Source of the DNA: Comamonas endophytica
GTDB taxonomy: Bacteria; Pseudomonadota; Gammaproteobacteria; Burkholderiales; Burkholderiaceae_C
Direction of reading: 5' to 3'
Assembly (NCBI RefSeq): GCF_023634805.2
Contig: NZ_CP106881.1
Location: 2,338,001-2,402,000, forward strand
DNA length: 64,000 nucleotides
Shown here: one piece after another, positions 8,730-18,568 of the stretch
Position numbering within the stretch: position 1 is the stretch's first letter
Layout of the letters: the number at the start of each line of letters is the position of its first letter
Notes under the pieces: model-generated
What the model saw: only the letters and a program-made list of their open reading frames with translations
Database searches by the model: none
Told to the model about the DNA's origin: nothing
Translations under genes and position numbers: made by a program

Positions 8730-10499
8730 TCAGCGCCGGCCCGTGGGCACGGGCAGGCCCAGGACCTGCCGCGCCAGGGCTTCCGCCACGCGGATGCCAT
8801 CGACACCGGCCGACAGGATGCCGCCCGCATAGCTCGCGCCTTCGCCAGCCGGATAGAGGCCGCGCGTGTTGAGGCTCTGCAGGCTCTCGTCGCGGCCGAT
8901 CTTCAATGGCGAGGAGGTGCGGGTCTCCACGCCCGTGAGCAGCGCGTCGGGCATGTCGTAGCCGCGGATCTTCCTGCCGAACGCCGGCAGGGCCTCGCGC
9001 ATGGCTTCGATGGCATAGGCCGGCAGGGCCGCCTGCAGGTCGATCAGGTTCACGCCGGGCTTGTACGAGGGCTCCACCTCGCCCAATGCCGTCGACGGCC
9101 GGCCCGCGAGGAAGTCCTCCACGCGCTGGGCCGGGGCGTTGTAGTTGCTGCCGCCCAGCACATAGGCGCGCGACTCGAGCTGGCGCTGCAGCACGATGCC
9201 CGAAAGCGGATGGAACTCGCCCTCGGCCAGCTTTTCCACGCCGTGGGTCTCGCCGTCGAAGGCCGCGGCAAAGGCCTCTGCAGAGCGCGGGAAGTCCTGC
9301 GGGTCGATGGCCACCACCATGCCGGCATTGGCGTTGCGCTCGTTGCGCGAGTACTGGCTCATGCCATTGGTGACCACGCGCTCGGGCTCGCTGGTGGCGG
9401 CGACGACGGTGCCGCCCGGGCACATGCAGAAGCTGTAGACCGCGCGGCCGTTGGCCGCATGGTGCACCAGCTTGTAGTCGGCCGCGCCCAGCAGCGGGTG
9501 GCCGGCGTGGCGGCCCCAGCGCGCGCGGTCGATGACGCTTTGCGGGTGCTCGATGCGAAAGCCGATGGAAAAGGGCTTGGCCTCCATGCTCACGCCGCGC
9601 TGGTAGAGCCGCGCGAAGGTGTCGCGCGCGCTGTGGCCCAACGCAATGACCACCTGCGAGGCGGCCAGTTCGCTGACGCTATCGGTATCCAGGTCGCGCA
9701 CGACCAGGCCGCGCACCTGGCGCATGCCCGAAGCGTCGGCGTCCTCGAGCAGCAGGTCTTCCACACGCTGGCCGAAGCGCACTTCGCCGCCCAGCGCGAT
9801 GATCTGCGCGCGGATGTTCTCCACTACCTTGACCAGCTTGAAGGTACCGATATGCGGGTGTGCCGCATATAGGATTTCCGCCGGCGCACCGGCATCGACG
9901 AATTCCTGCATGACCTTGCGGCCCAGGTGGCGCGGGTCCTTGATCTGGCTGTAGAGCTTTCCGTCCGAGAAGGTGCCAGCGCCGCCTTCGCCGAACTGCA
10001 CGTTGGATTCGGGCGTGAGCTCGCGCCTGCGCCACAGGCCCCAGGTGTCCTGGGTGCGTTCGCGCACGTTCCTGCCGCGTTCCAGCACGATCGGCTTGAA
10101 GCCCATCTGCGCCAGCGCCAGCGCCGCAAAGATGCCGCAGGGGCCGAAGCCCACGACCACCGGGCGCTGCGCCAGATCGGCCGGCGCCTGGCCCACGGGC
10201 TTCCAGGCCATGTCGGGCGTGGCGTAGACATGGGGGTGGCCCTCGAAGCGCGCCAGCAGCGCTGCTTCCTGCGCGGGATCGGTCAGCTCCAGGTCGATGA
10301 TGTAGACCGCCTGCAGGTCGGCCTTGCGCGCGTCGAAGCTGCGCTTGAACACCTGCAGCCGTCCCAGCCCGGCGGGTGCCACGTCCAGCAACTGCGCCGC
10401 CAGCGTGCGCAGCCGCGCCTCGGGGTGGAATTCGGTGTGGTTCTCGGGATCGAAAGCGATCGCCGACAGGGGAAGTTTGAGTTCTGCGATGCGGATCAT
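8730..10499 (-). CDS. FAD-dependent NAD(P)/FAD oxidoreductase (COG2509-like)
   Basis: A 589-residue flavoprotein. Residues 1-100 form a small N-terminal alpha/beta domain; a dinucleotide-binding motif VVVGFGPCGIFAALALAQMG follows (GFGPCG at 117-122), then the FAD-site sequences ERGRNVRERT, NVQFGEGGAGTFSDGKL and the C-terminal GLYPAGEGASYAGGILSAGVDGI closing the FAD fold. This arrangement is the COG2509 'uncharacterised FAD-dependent dehydrogenase' family; substrate unknown. It heads a two-gene leftward unit with the YhhQ-like transporter. The ATG at 10499 is followed by a clear MIRIAELKLPL start. Confidence 0.85.
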   Translation of the reverse strand: MIRIAELKLPLSAIAFDPENHTEFHPEARLRTLAAQLLDVAPAGLGRLQVFKRSFDARKADLQAVYIIDLELTDPAQEAALLARFEGHPHVYATPDMAWKPVGQAPADLAQRPVVVGFGPCGIFAALALAQMGFKPIVLERGRNVRERTQDTWGLWRRRELTPESNVQFGEGGAGTFSDGKLYSQIKDPRHLGRKVMQEFVDAGAPAEILYAAHPHIGTFKLVKVVENIRAQIIALGGEVRFGQRVEDLLLEDADASGMRQVRGLVVRDLDTDSVSELAASQVVIALGHSARDTFARLYQRGVSMEAKPFSIGFRIEHPQSVIDRARWGRHAGHPLLGAADYKLVHHAANGRAVYSFCMCPGGTVVAATSEPERVVTNGMSQYSRNERNANAGMVVAIDPQDFPRSAEAFAAAFDGETHGVEKLAEGEFHPLSGIVLQRQLESRAYVLGGSNYNAPAQRVEDFLAGRPSTALGEVEPSYKPGVNLIDLQAALPAYAIEAMREALPAFGRKIRGYDMPDALLTGVETRTSSPLKIGRDESLQSLNTRGLYPAGEGASYAGGILSAGVDGIRVAEALARQVLGLPVPTGRR

Positions 10500-10764
10500 G
10501 GCTCGGGTCTATCAAGCAAGGCGGCGATGGTAAGGCAAATGCCGCACTGCCGGGATGCGCTGCCGCAGCGACCTTTGCAGGCGATCGGATTAAGCACCGT
10601 GCACTGCATGTTTCAAAAAAATTACATTGTCGAAGCGAATACTGGCTTTGTAGCTGAAACTTACCTTGCCCGCATATTCAACTGCACCCGCATCCCGCTG
10701 CAAACGCGCATCCTTTCGGCTACGGGTTTACCCGTGCGGGTGTTCTCAACTTCGAAAGGTACAT

Positions 10765-10977
10765 ATGAAGCGCAATCAATCTGCCATGGCAGCGGCCTGT
10801 GTCGCCGCCATTCTCACCCTGTCCGGCTGTTCCACCGTCCGCTCCTGGATGCCGTGGAGCGACACGCGTGCCGATGGCGCGGCCGTGAAGCAAAGCAGCA
10901 GCCAGCAGGGATACGGCAACCAGGCCGGCAGCCAAGGCGATCTCTACCGTCCGCTGGAAGTGCACGAGCCGCGTTGA
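10765..10977 (+). CDS. small lipoprotein, unknown function
   Basis: A 70-residue protein. MKRNQSAMAAACVAAILTLS followed by GC gives a type II signal peptide with lipobox LSGC (Cys at about residue 21). The mature part is short, polar and Ser/Gln/Gly-rich (QSSSQQGYGNQAGSQGD), with no recognised domain. The start at 10765 has GAAAGG 5 nt upstream at 10754-10759. It stands alone in the 508-nt stretch between two leftward genes; the preceding 265 nt (10500-10764) are comparatively AT-rich and must hold its promoter. Confidence 0.75.
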   Translation: MKRNQSAMAAACVAAILTLSGCSTVRSWMPWSDTRADGAAVKQSSSQQGYGNQAGSQGDLYRPLEVHEPR

Positions 10978-11007
10978 GTCTGACGCGCGCCGCAGTGGTG
11001 GCTTCTT

Positions 11008-12849
<1,842 letters not shown>

Positions 12850-12951
12850 GATCAGTCCTTCGTTGACGCCTGATATTAGGCCCAGGACCGCATTGGGGGT
12901 GAGCTTGCCGGCTATTCCCTGCCGTGCGCAGGTGTTGGTCACGCGGAAATG

Positions 12952-12977
12952 AAAAGGCACCGCAGTGGCGGTGCCTT
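12952..12977 (-). terminator. cysK terminator
   Basis: On the minus strand AAGGCACCGC pairs perfectly with GCGGTGCCTT (arms 12968-12977 and 12954-12963), 4-nt loop, then TTTTC. It lies 24 nt after the cysK stop and ends about 100 nt before the ABC exporter start. Confidence 0.8.
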
Positions 12978-13000
12978 GGCCGGGGCGCGCAGGCCGGCGA

Positions 13001-13918
13001 TCAGGTCGGGAGGAAACCGTCGACGGAGAGGTAACGTTCGCCGGTGTCATAGGAGAAGCCCAGCACGCGAGCGCCCGCGGGCAGCTCCGGCAGCTTCTGG
13101 GCAATGGCCGCCAGCGTCGCGCCCGAGGAGATGCCGACCAGCAGGCCCTCCTCGCGTGCCGCGCGGCGCGCGTATTCGCGCGCCGGTTCGGCCTCGACCT
13201 GGATCACGCCGTCGAGCAGGCTGGTGTCGAGGTTCTTCGGGATGAAGCCCGCGCCGATGCCCTGGATCGGGTGCGGAGCGGGCGCGCCGCCCGAGATCAC
13301 GGGCGAGGCCGCGGGCTCGACGGCAAACACCTTGAGATCCGGGAACTTCGCCTTGAGCTGGCGCGCCACGCCGGTGAGGTGGCCGCCGGTGCCGACGCCG
13401 GTGATCAGCACGTCCAGGCCCTCGGGGAAATCGTCGAGGATCTCCTGCGCCGTCGTGCGCTCGTGCACCGCGACGTTGGCCGGGTTCTCGAACTGCTGCG
13501 GAATCCAGGCGCCGGGCGTCTGCGCGGCCAGCTCCTCGGCGCGCGCGATCGCGCCCTTCATGCCCTTTTCCTTCGGGGTGAGGTCGAAGCTCGCGCCATA
13601 GGCCAGCATCAGGCGGCGGCGCTCTATGGACATGCTTTCGGGCATGACCAGCACCAGCTTGTAGCCCTTGACTGCCGCGACCAGCGCCAGACCGACGCCG
13701 GTGTTGCCGCTGGTGGGCTCGATGATCGTGCCGCCGGGCTGCAGGCGGCCGGTCTTCTCGGCGTCTTCGATCATCGACAGCGCAATGCGGTCCTTGATCG
13801 AGCCGCCGGGGTTGCTGCGTTCGGACTTGATCCACACCTGGGCGCTGGCGCCAAACAGGCGGCTCATGCGCACATGGGGGGTGTTTCCGATGGTTTGCAG
13901 GATGCTGTCGACTTTCAT
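13001..13918 (-). CDS. cysK: cysteine synthase (O-acetylserine sulfhydrylase)
   Basis: A 305-residue PLP enzyme making cysteine from O-acetylserine and sulfide. The Schiff-base lysine is K42 in NPGGSIKDR; the phosphate/substrate loop TSGNTG is at 69-74; the PLP phosphate site [12 protein letters not shown] and the C-terminal SSGATLAA are present. Length is near CysK (323) and CysM (303); the sequence does not let me exclude CysM, so the symbol is tentative. ATG at 13918 has GGAG just upstream (complement of 13921-13930). It is divergent from rnpB, with 128 nt between. Confidence 0.9.
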   Translation of the reverse strand: MKVDSILQTIGNTPHVRMSRLFGASAQVWIKSERSNPGGSIKDRIALSMIEDAEKTGRLQPGGTIIEPTSGNTGVGLALVAAVKGYKLVLVMPESMSIERRRLMLAYGASFDLTPKEKGMKGAIARAEELAAQTPGAWIPQQFENPANVAVHERTTAQEILDDFPEGLDVLITGVGTGGHLTGVARQLKAKFPDLKVFAVEPAASPVISGGAPAPHPIQGIGAGFIPKNLDTSLLDGVIQVEAEPAREYARRAAREEGLLVGISSGATLAAIAQKLPELPAGARVLGFSYDTGERYLSVDGFLPT

Positions 13919-14033
13919 GGAATCTCCTTCGGCGATTGCGGTGGAACGCACATTCTGGCGCAGTTGATCTGCGCTCCGGCCATATTCTTATGCTCCGGCG
14001 CCGGGGTGCGGGCGCGGGGCATTGCGCCTGGGC

Positions 14034-14039
14034 GATAAT
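14034..14039 (+). promoter_or_regulatory. -10 box of rnpB
   Basis: GATAAT ends 7 nt before the predicted 5' end of RNase P RNA at 14047, the expected spacing for a sigma-70 start site. No consensus -35 is visible. Confidence 0.6.
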
Positions 14040-14046
14040 CGGCGCC

Positions 14047-14377
14047 GTGAAGTCCACCAGACCGCCGCTGGTGCTGGAGCCGAAAGGCCGCACTGGAGGA
14101 ACGTCCGGACTGCATAGGGCAGCGTAGCAGCTAACGGCTGTCCACCGCGAGGTGAGGATCAGAGCAACAGAGACGAGCCGCTTGAGTGCGGGTGAAACGG
14201 GCAATCTCTACGCGCAGCAATACCAAGTAGGCACACGTTGACGGGGCCCCCGGAGTGTGCGGGTAGGTAGCATCGAGCTGGTTGGGCGACCACCAGCCCA
14301 GATTAATGGCGGTCACGCGGCCGGTTTTCGCAAGGAAATCGGCGGTGCACAGAATCCGGCTTATCGGTGGACTTCAC
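14047..14377 (+). ncRNA. rnpB: RNase P RNA (class A)
   Basis: About 331 nt. The 5' end GTGAAGTCCACC pairs with the 3' end GGTGGACTTCAC (helix P1). Conserved RNase P blocks appear in order: GGAGGAACGTCCGGACT, AGAGCAACAGAGACGAGCCG, GGTGAAACGGGCAA, TTAATGGCGGTCACG and CAGAATCCGGCTTATCGG near the 3' end. It is the catalytic RNA that removes tRNA 5' leaders together with RnpA. A GATAAT box lies 7 nt upstream, and two copies of a strong terminator follow. Confidence 0.97.
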
Positions 14378-14390
14378 ACTTTTCATGCGC

Positions 14391-14428
14391 AAGCGCCTGG
14401 TGTCGGTGACGATGCCAGGCGCTTTTTT
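14391..14428 (+). terminator. rnpB terminator, copy 1
   Basis: Perfect 10-bp stem AAGCGCCTGG (14391-14400) / CCAGGCGCTT (14415-14424), 14-nt loop, six T's at 14423-14428. It starts 13 nt after the RNA 3' end. Confidence 0.9.
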
Positions 14429-14506
14429 CTTTCTTGAGGACAGGATGTCCATCCTTCGACAGGCTCAGGACGAACGGTTTTTGTTGTGCGCCCTAGATTC
14501 ATGCGC

Positions 14507-14544
14507 AAGCGCCTGGTGTCGGTGACGATGCCAGGCGCTTTTTT
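14507..14544 (+). terminator. rnpB terminator, copy 2
   Basis: Identical stem-loop and T-run, 116 bp downstream of copy 1 (arms 14507-14516 and 14531-14540). It would act as a back-up terminator. Confidence 0.85.
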
Positions 14545-14645
14545 CTTTCTTGAGGACAGGACGTGCATCCTTCGACAGGCTCAGGACGAACGGTTTTTGT
14601 TGTGCGTCCTAGCTTTGGTACAGAACCACGCTATGCCACCAGGGA

Positions 14646-14670
14646 CCGTTCGCCCTGAGCCTGTCGAAGG
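14646..14670 (-). repeat. Dispersed repeat family A copy
   Basis: CCGTTCGCCCTGAGCCTGTC then GAAGG, inverted relative to the two copies in the preceding tandem units. Confidence 0.85.
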
Positions 14671-14740
14671 GCAACGGGCCTGTCCTTCAGGAAAAGACGG
14701 GCCATTCATAGCGCAACGTTGGTCAGCAAGTGGCAACCCC

Positions 14741-15484
14741 TCAGAACTTCTCCCAAGGCAGCAAATACCTCCACTGCCCCTGCGGCAGCTTCGCCATCGA
14801 AACGCGCCCCACCCGCAGCCTCCGCAAGCTCACCACCTGCAGCCCCACCGCCGCGCACATCGCCTCGATTTTGTCGGGCCAGAAGCCCTTGATCGCAAAG
14901 CGCAGGTGGTCTTCGTTCTGCCAGCTCACCTTTGCCGGCGGCAGCGGCTGGCGGTCGGCGATCAGGCCGTGGCACAGGCGCTGCAGGCCGCCCTCGGCAA
15001 TCTTTCCCTTGACCCCGACGACGATTTCCTGCTCCAGCGCATAGGCGTCTTCCTCGAGCTTGCGCGCGATGCGCGGGTCCTGGGTGTAGATCACCAGGCC
15101 GCTGCCCGGCACCGGGATCGGCAGGTACGCCAGTTGGCCGGCAAAGTGGTGTTCGAGCACGCGCACCGGGGCGGGCGCGTCGTATGCGGCGAGGTTCTTC
15201 TCGGTCAGCAGGCTGCGCGCGCTGGGCACGCGGCCGTAGGCGTCGCCCTGGGTGTAGCCCGCGGGCTTGTGCAGCAGCAGCGTGACGGGGGGCACGGGCT
15301 CGGGCTTGGCGCCGGGGGCCAGGCGCACCTGCTGGCCGATGCCGATGTGGGTGCCGGGCACCAGCACGACCTGGCCGTCGACCTGCACATGGCCGGCTTC
15401 GATATACAGCTCGGCTTCGCGGCGCGAGCAGTTTTGTTGTTCCGCCAGTCGCTTGGACAGGCGGACGGATTCAGTTTGAGACAT
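14741..15484 (-). CDS. RsuA/RluF-like pseudouridine synthase homologue without the catalytic Asp
   Basis: A 247-residue protein with an N-terminal S4 RNA-binding domain (about residues 6-60: SKRLAEQQNCSRREAELYIE) and a RsuA/RluF-type body (LLLHKPAGYTQGDAYG near 69-84; ALEQEIVVGVKG). Active members carry GRLDxDTSGL, whose Asp is the nucleophile on uridine. Here the matching segment reads HHFAGQLAYLPIPVPGSGL (112-130): the SGL is kept but no Asp is present in either possible alignment. It may bind rRNA without modifying it, or use another residue. Its start overlaps the Nudix-MBL gene by 14 nt, so it is the last gene of a leftward operon. Confidence 0.8.
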   Translation of the reverse strand: MSQTESVRLSKRLAEQQNCSRREAELYIEAGHVQVDGQVVLVPGTHIGIGQQVRLAPGAKPEPVPPVTLLLHKPAGYTQGDAYGRVPSARSLLTEKNLAAYDAPAPVRVLEHHFAGQLAYLPIPVPGSGLVIYTQDPRIARKLEEDAYALEQEIVVGVKGKIAEGGLQRLCHGLIADRQPLPPAKVSWQNEDHLRFAIKGFWPDKIEAMCAAVGLQVVSLRRLRVGRVSMAKLPQGQWRYLLPWEKF

Positions 15485-17144
15485 CCCTCAAGCCTAAGGC
15501 ACGAATGCGTTCCACATGGGCCAGTAGGGATCTCTGCGCCACCGGCCAGAGCGCGGGCGGGGCATCGGAGTAGGCCAGGCGCACCCAGTCCTCGGGCGTG
15601 CCGTCGGGCGCGGCCTGCATCGCGCGCGCCACCTTGGCCTCGCGCGCCAGCCGGTGCGCCTGAAGCCGGGCAATCACCTGGCGCGCCCGGCCCAGCACAT
15701 AGCCGTGCGCGGGCAGGATGAACTCGACGCCATGCTGCGCGCACAGCGCATCGAGCTTTGCCAGCGAATCGAGATAGTCGGCCATGTTGCCGTCGGGCGG
15801 ATCGATCACGGTGGTGCTGCCGTTGAGGATATGGTCGCCGCTGAACAGCAGCGCATCCTCCTCGAGCAGGAAGCACATGTGGTTGGCCGCATGGCCGGGT
15901 GTGAACACCGCCTGCAGCGTGTGGCTGACGGGGCCTTCGGCGCCGGTGCCGGCCAGCGCCAGGCGCTCGCCGTCCACCAGCGGCTGGTCGGGCAGGAAGC
16001 GGCTGGCGGCGCGCGCCGTTGGCGCCGAGGGCAGGCCGCGCACGGCGGCGGGCGCGCGCCCGTCTTGCACCTGCAGCGCCTGCAGCAGCGCGGCGCCGGG
16101 CGAGTGGTCGGCATGGGAGTGGGTGCAGACGATGTGCCGGATATCGCCGCCCGCGGCATCGAACAGGCGCCGCACGTGCTCCGGATCGCTCGGCCCGGGA
16201 TCGATGGCGATATAGCCGGTCAGCGGCTCGCCCACGAGGTAGCTGTTGGTGCCGGGCCCGGTCATCATGCCGGCATTGGGCGCCGTGAGCCGCAGCACGT
16301 TGCGCCGCAGCTGTACCGGCTGCGCGCTCTGCCAGTCCAGTGGATGGAACACCTGGCCGTCGGGGCTGACCATCTCCAGCTCGCCGTAGGCCGCCTCGTC
16401 CTCCATGTGGCGCCGTTCCTTGCCGCCGATCAGGCCGGTGCGCGGGCAGCATTCCCACAGCACCTCCTCGTGCGCCAGTGCCGCGAACAGCGCGTCGACG
16501 GACTCGAAACGCGCGAGCTTCTCCAGCGTCTTCATGGTCGGGAAGATGATCGGGAACACGCCCTGCGCGTGGCGCTGCAGCGCCTCGGCCGGCGTGATCC
16601 ACTGCGGCTCGAACTGCTCGCGCTCGTCGGCCACGGGGGTCTGGCCCGCAGGCATGCGCGCGACCAGGAACTGCGTGGCGAAGCGCTTGGGCATCGTGCG
16701 GTCGCCGGTCCAGTGCGCCAGCGCGTGCAGCTCGTCGGCCGCCAGCGTCAGCCCGCGCGCCGTGCACTGGGCGACGAAGGGCGCGTCGCGGTCCAGCGCC
16801 GCGATGTCCGCGGCATCGGCCATGCGCCCGTCGGCATGGCGCGCCAGCAGCACGCCCAGCTCCTCGAAGCTCTCGCGGATCGCGGCAATGGCCTGGGTCA
16901 GGTGCGCGTCGCCTTGCGTCGGGCGGCGCGCGGCGGCGCCGTGCGACAGCGCGTCGAGCGCATCGACGCTGCCGCCCGGAAACACATAGGCGCCCGGCAG
17001 GAAGCTGGCATGGGGCGAGCGGCGCGTCATGAGCACTTCGATGCCGCCGCCCGCGCCCTGGTCGCGCAGCAGCAGCACGGTGGCTGCAGGACGGGGTTCC
17101 ACGGGAGAGCGCTGCGGGCGCAGGAGCTGGCTGGGGCGTTGCAT
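15471..17144 (-). CDS. Nudix domain - metallo-beta-lactamase domain fusion hydrolase
   Basis: A 557-residue two-domain protein. The N-terminal part (about 20-235) is Nudix-like: VFPGGSVDALDAL (54-66) and, after an insertion, RESFEELGV (90-98), which matches the REUxEExGU half of the Nudix box. The C-terminal part is a metallo-beta-lactamase fold of the LACTB2/glyoxalase II type: AIDPGPSDPEH, THSHADH (341-347), FTPGHAANH and SGDHIL supply the metal ligands. LACTB2-like proteins are RNA nucleases or thioesterases; the Nudix part suggests CoA- or nucleotide-derivative cleavage. Function is unproven. ATG at 17144 lies 9 nt after the doxX stop and has AGGAAG upstream. Confidence 0.85.
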   Translation of the reverse strand: MQRPSQLLRPQRSPVEPRPAATVLLLRDQGAGGGIEVLMTRRSPHASFLPGAYVFPGGSVDALDALSHGAAARRPTQGDAHLTQAIAAIRESFEELGVLLARHADGRMADAADIAALDRDAPFVAQCTARGLTLAADELHALAHWTGDRTMPKRFATQFLVARMPAGQTPVADEREQFEPQWITPAEALQRHAQGVFPIIFPTMKTLEKLARFESVDALFAALAHEEVLWECCPRTGLIGGKERRHMEDEAAYGELEMVSPDGQVFHPLDWQSAQPVQLRRNVLRLTAPNAGMMTGPGTNSYLVGEPLTGYIAIDPGPSDPEHVRRLFDAAGGDIRHIVCTHSHADHSPGAALLQALQVQDGRAPAAVRGLPSAPTARAASRFLPDQPLVDGERLALAGTGAEGPVSHTLQAVFTPGHAANHMCFLLEEDALLFSGDHILNGSTTVIDPPDGNMADYLDSLAKLDALCAQHGVEFILPAHGYVLGRARQVIARLQAHRLAREAKVARAMQAAPDGTPEDWVRLAYSDAPPALWPVAQRSLLAHVERIRALGLRDVSN

Positions 17145-17153
17145 CGCGGCTTC

Positions 17154-17543
17154 CTATTTGCCTTTGGTGTAGCCCAGCGCGACGGCCAGGGCGGTGACGA
17201 TGAAGAACGCCTGCAGCTCCAGGGCCCAGCCGCCGGTATTGCCGATCGACAGGAACTGCCCGGTATGCACCAGCAGCAGTGCGACCAGCATGTTGCCGGC
17301 CACAATCAGCGCCGCCGGCACGACCCATACGCCGATCAGCAGCAGCAGCGGCGCCACCACCTCCCCGAGGTAGACCCCATAGGCCAGCCACGAGGGCAGG
17401 CCATGGCTGGCCACCATCTTCTCGATGCCGCCGATGCCCTGCGTGATCTTGGCCCAGCCGTGGAACAGCAGCAGCAGTGCCAGCGTGATGCGCAGCAGCG
17501 TGATGGCGGCGCGGGGATGGTGCAGGTGGGACCAGAAATTCAT
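17154..17543 (-). CDS. DoxX family membrane protein
   Basis: A 129-residue membrane protein with four hydrophobic helices. ITLLRITLALLLLFHGWAKI holds the DoxX signature L-R-x-x-L-x-L-L-F-x-x-x-G-x-x-K-I, followed by GIGGIEKMVASHGLPSWLAYG and VVAPLLLLIGVWVVPAAL. Members of the family have been linked to thiosulfate/quinone or redox membrane complexes, but the role here is unknown. The start at 17543 is fixed by GAGGAAACCC directly upstream; in-frame upstream codons to 17648 are non-coding in character. It is the first gene of the leftward doxX / Nudix-MBL / RsuA-like operon. Confidence 0.85.
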   Translation of the reverse strand: MNFWSHLHHPRAAITLLRITLALLLLFHGWAKITQGIGGIEKMVASHGLPSWLAYGVYLGEVVAPLLLLIGVWVVPAALIVAGNMLVALLLVHTGQFLSIGNTGGWALELQAFFIVTALAVALGYTKGK

Positions 17544-17831
17544 GGGTTTCCTCAACAGGTGGATGGCTGCCCGCAGTTGTGCCACAAGATGGCGCACAAG
17601 ACTGTTGCGTGCGCGCCAATTGAGGGCATGTGGTGAGCGAAGGTTCACCGCCTACCGCGCTGCAAGCCGATTTCCCCGGTCCGTGTAGGCGTGCAGGCCG
17701 AGCTGCATCTGCAGTGAAACAAAGCCATTGAACCCCTCTAGGATCGCTTCAGGCCGTCAATCCGGTCCCAGAAAACGCTTGCTGCGCCATCTCGCCGTGC
17801 GCAAGCGCCATCAACATCAGGAGGAATATTC

Positions 17832-18419
17832 ATGAAGACCCAAAACGCTCGCTCTCTGCTGATTGCTGCCGCTGTCGCCGTGGGCGGCCTGGCCATGGTC
17901 GGTTGCACCACGACCACTCCCTCCGACGTGAAGACCGCGCCCCGCGCCACGAGCAACTCGGTCGATGCGCAGGTCGACGCCACGCTGTCGCGCCTGTATT
18001 CCACCGTTCCCGGCTCGCGCGAGCTGGTGGCACGCTCCAAGGCCGTGCTGGTGTTCCCGACGGTGGTCGGCGGCAGCTTCGTGGTCGGCGCCGAGCACGG
18101 CCGCGGCGCACTGCGCTCGGGCTCGCGCACCCTCGGCTACTACAGCACCACTGCCGCCTCGATCGGCTGGCAGGCCGGCGGCCAGTCCAAGGCCGTGATC
18201 TATGTGTTCAACACCCAGGACGCGCTGGACAAATTCGTCAACGGCAATGGCTGGTCGGCTGGCGTCGACGCCACCGTGGCCGTCGGCCGCGTCGGTGCCA
18301 ACGGCATGATCGATACGCAGACCGCACAGGCTCCCGTGTCGAGCTTCGTGATGACCAATGCCGGCCTGGAAGCCGGTGTGTCGCTGCAAGGTGCACGCAT
18401 CCACAAGATCAACATGTGA
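17832..18419 (+). CDS. Ysc84-domain lipoprotein
   Basis: A 195-residue secreted lipoprotein. Signal peptide with lipobox AMVGC (Cys at about residue 25); the mature protein carries a Ysc84 (SYLF-type) domain, recognisable from SKAVLVFPTVVGGSFVVGAEHGRGAL, GYYSTTAASIGWQAGGQSKAVIYVF and the closing FVMTNAGLEAGVSLQGARI. In bacteria this domain is found on envelope lipoproteins of unclear function; lipid binding is suggested from eukaryotic members. An AGGAGG sequence about 8 nt upstream supports the ATG. It is divergent from doxX (288 nt between) and is followed by an inverted repeat at 18451-18511. Confidence 0.85.
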   Translation: MKTQNARSLLIAAAVAVGGLAMVGCTTTTPSDVKTAPRATSNSVDAQVDATLSRLYSTVPGSRELVARSKAVLVFPTVVGGSFVVGAEHGRGALRSGSRTLGYYSTTAASIGWQAGGQSKAVIYVFNTQDALDKFVNGNGWSAGVDATVAVGRVGANGMIDTQTAQAPVSSFVMTNAGLEAGVSLQGARIHKINM

Positions 18420-18450
18420 TCGCCTGCCGGCCTGGGGCCGGCATGTCGAT

Positions 18451-18511
18451 GGAAATGCCCGTTGGTCCCGGGCTGCCTCTGGAGGCGGCCTGCGGACGAA
18501 CGGGCATTTCC
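18451..18511. terminator. 13-bp inverted repeat after the Ysc84 lipoprotein
   Basis: GGAAATGCCCGTT (18451-18463) is a perfect inverted match of AACGGGCATTTCC (18499-18511). The 35-nt interior is itself GC-rich (CCTCTGGAGG). There is no T-run, so Rho-independent termination is not certain. Confidence 0.5.
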
Positions 18512-18554
18512 CGTCGGTGTCAGGCCCTGTCATGGCAGCGGCGCGCGAGTGGCG

Positions 18555-18560
18555 GATAAT
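18555..18560 (+). promoter_or_regulatory. -10 box of dapF
   Basis: GATAAT ends 8 nt before the dapF ATG at 18569 with no Shine-Dalgarno sequence between, implying an mRNA with at most a couple of untranslated bases. Confidence 0.45.
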
Positions 18561-18568
18561 CTGCGTCC

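Larger units (their letters stand above)
14382..14613 (+). repeat. Tandem duplication (2 x 116 bp) of rnpB terminator plus repeat A
   Basis: Unit 1 is 14382-14497, unit 2 is 14498-14613. Each starts TTCATGCGCAAGCGCCTGGT, contains a terminator hairpin, TTCTTTCTTGAGGACAGGA, one family A repeat (14453-14477 and 14569-14593) and ends GTTTTTGTTGTGCG-CCT. Only a few mismatches separate the two units, so the duplication is recent. The remainder of this intergenic region (to 14740) holds one further family A copy and no gene. Confidence 0.9.

Noticed and set aside
14382..14613. Two small genes starting with MRKRLVSVTMPGAFFFL-like peptides
   Set aside because: The frames are translations of the duplicated terminator hairpin and repeat; no ribosome binding site.
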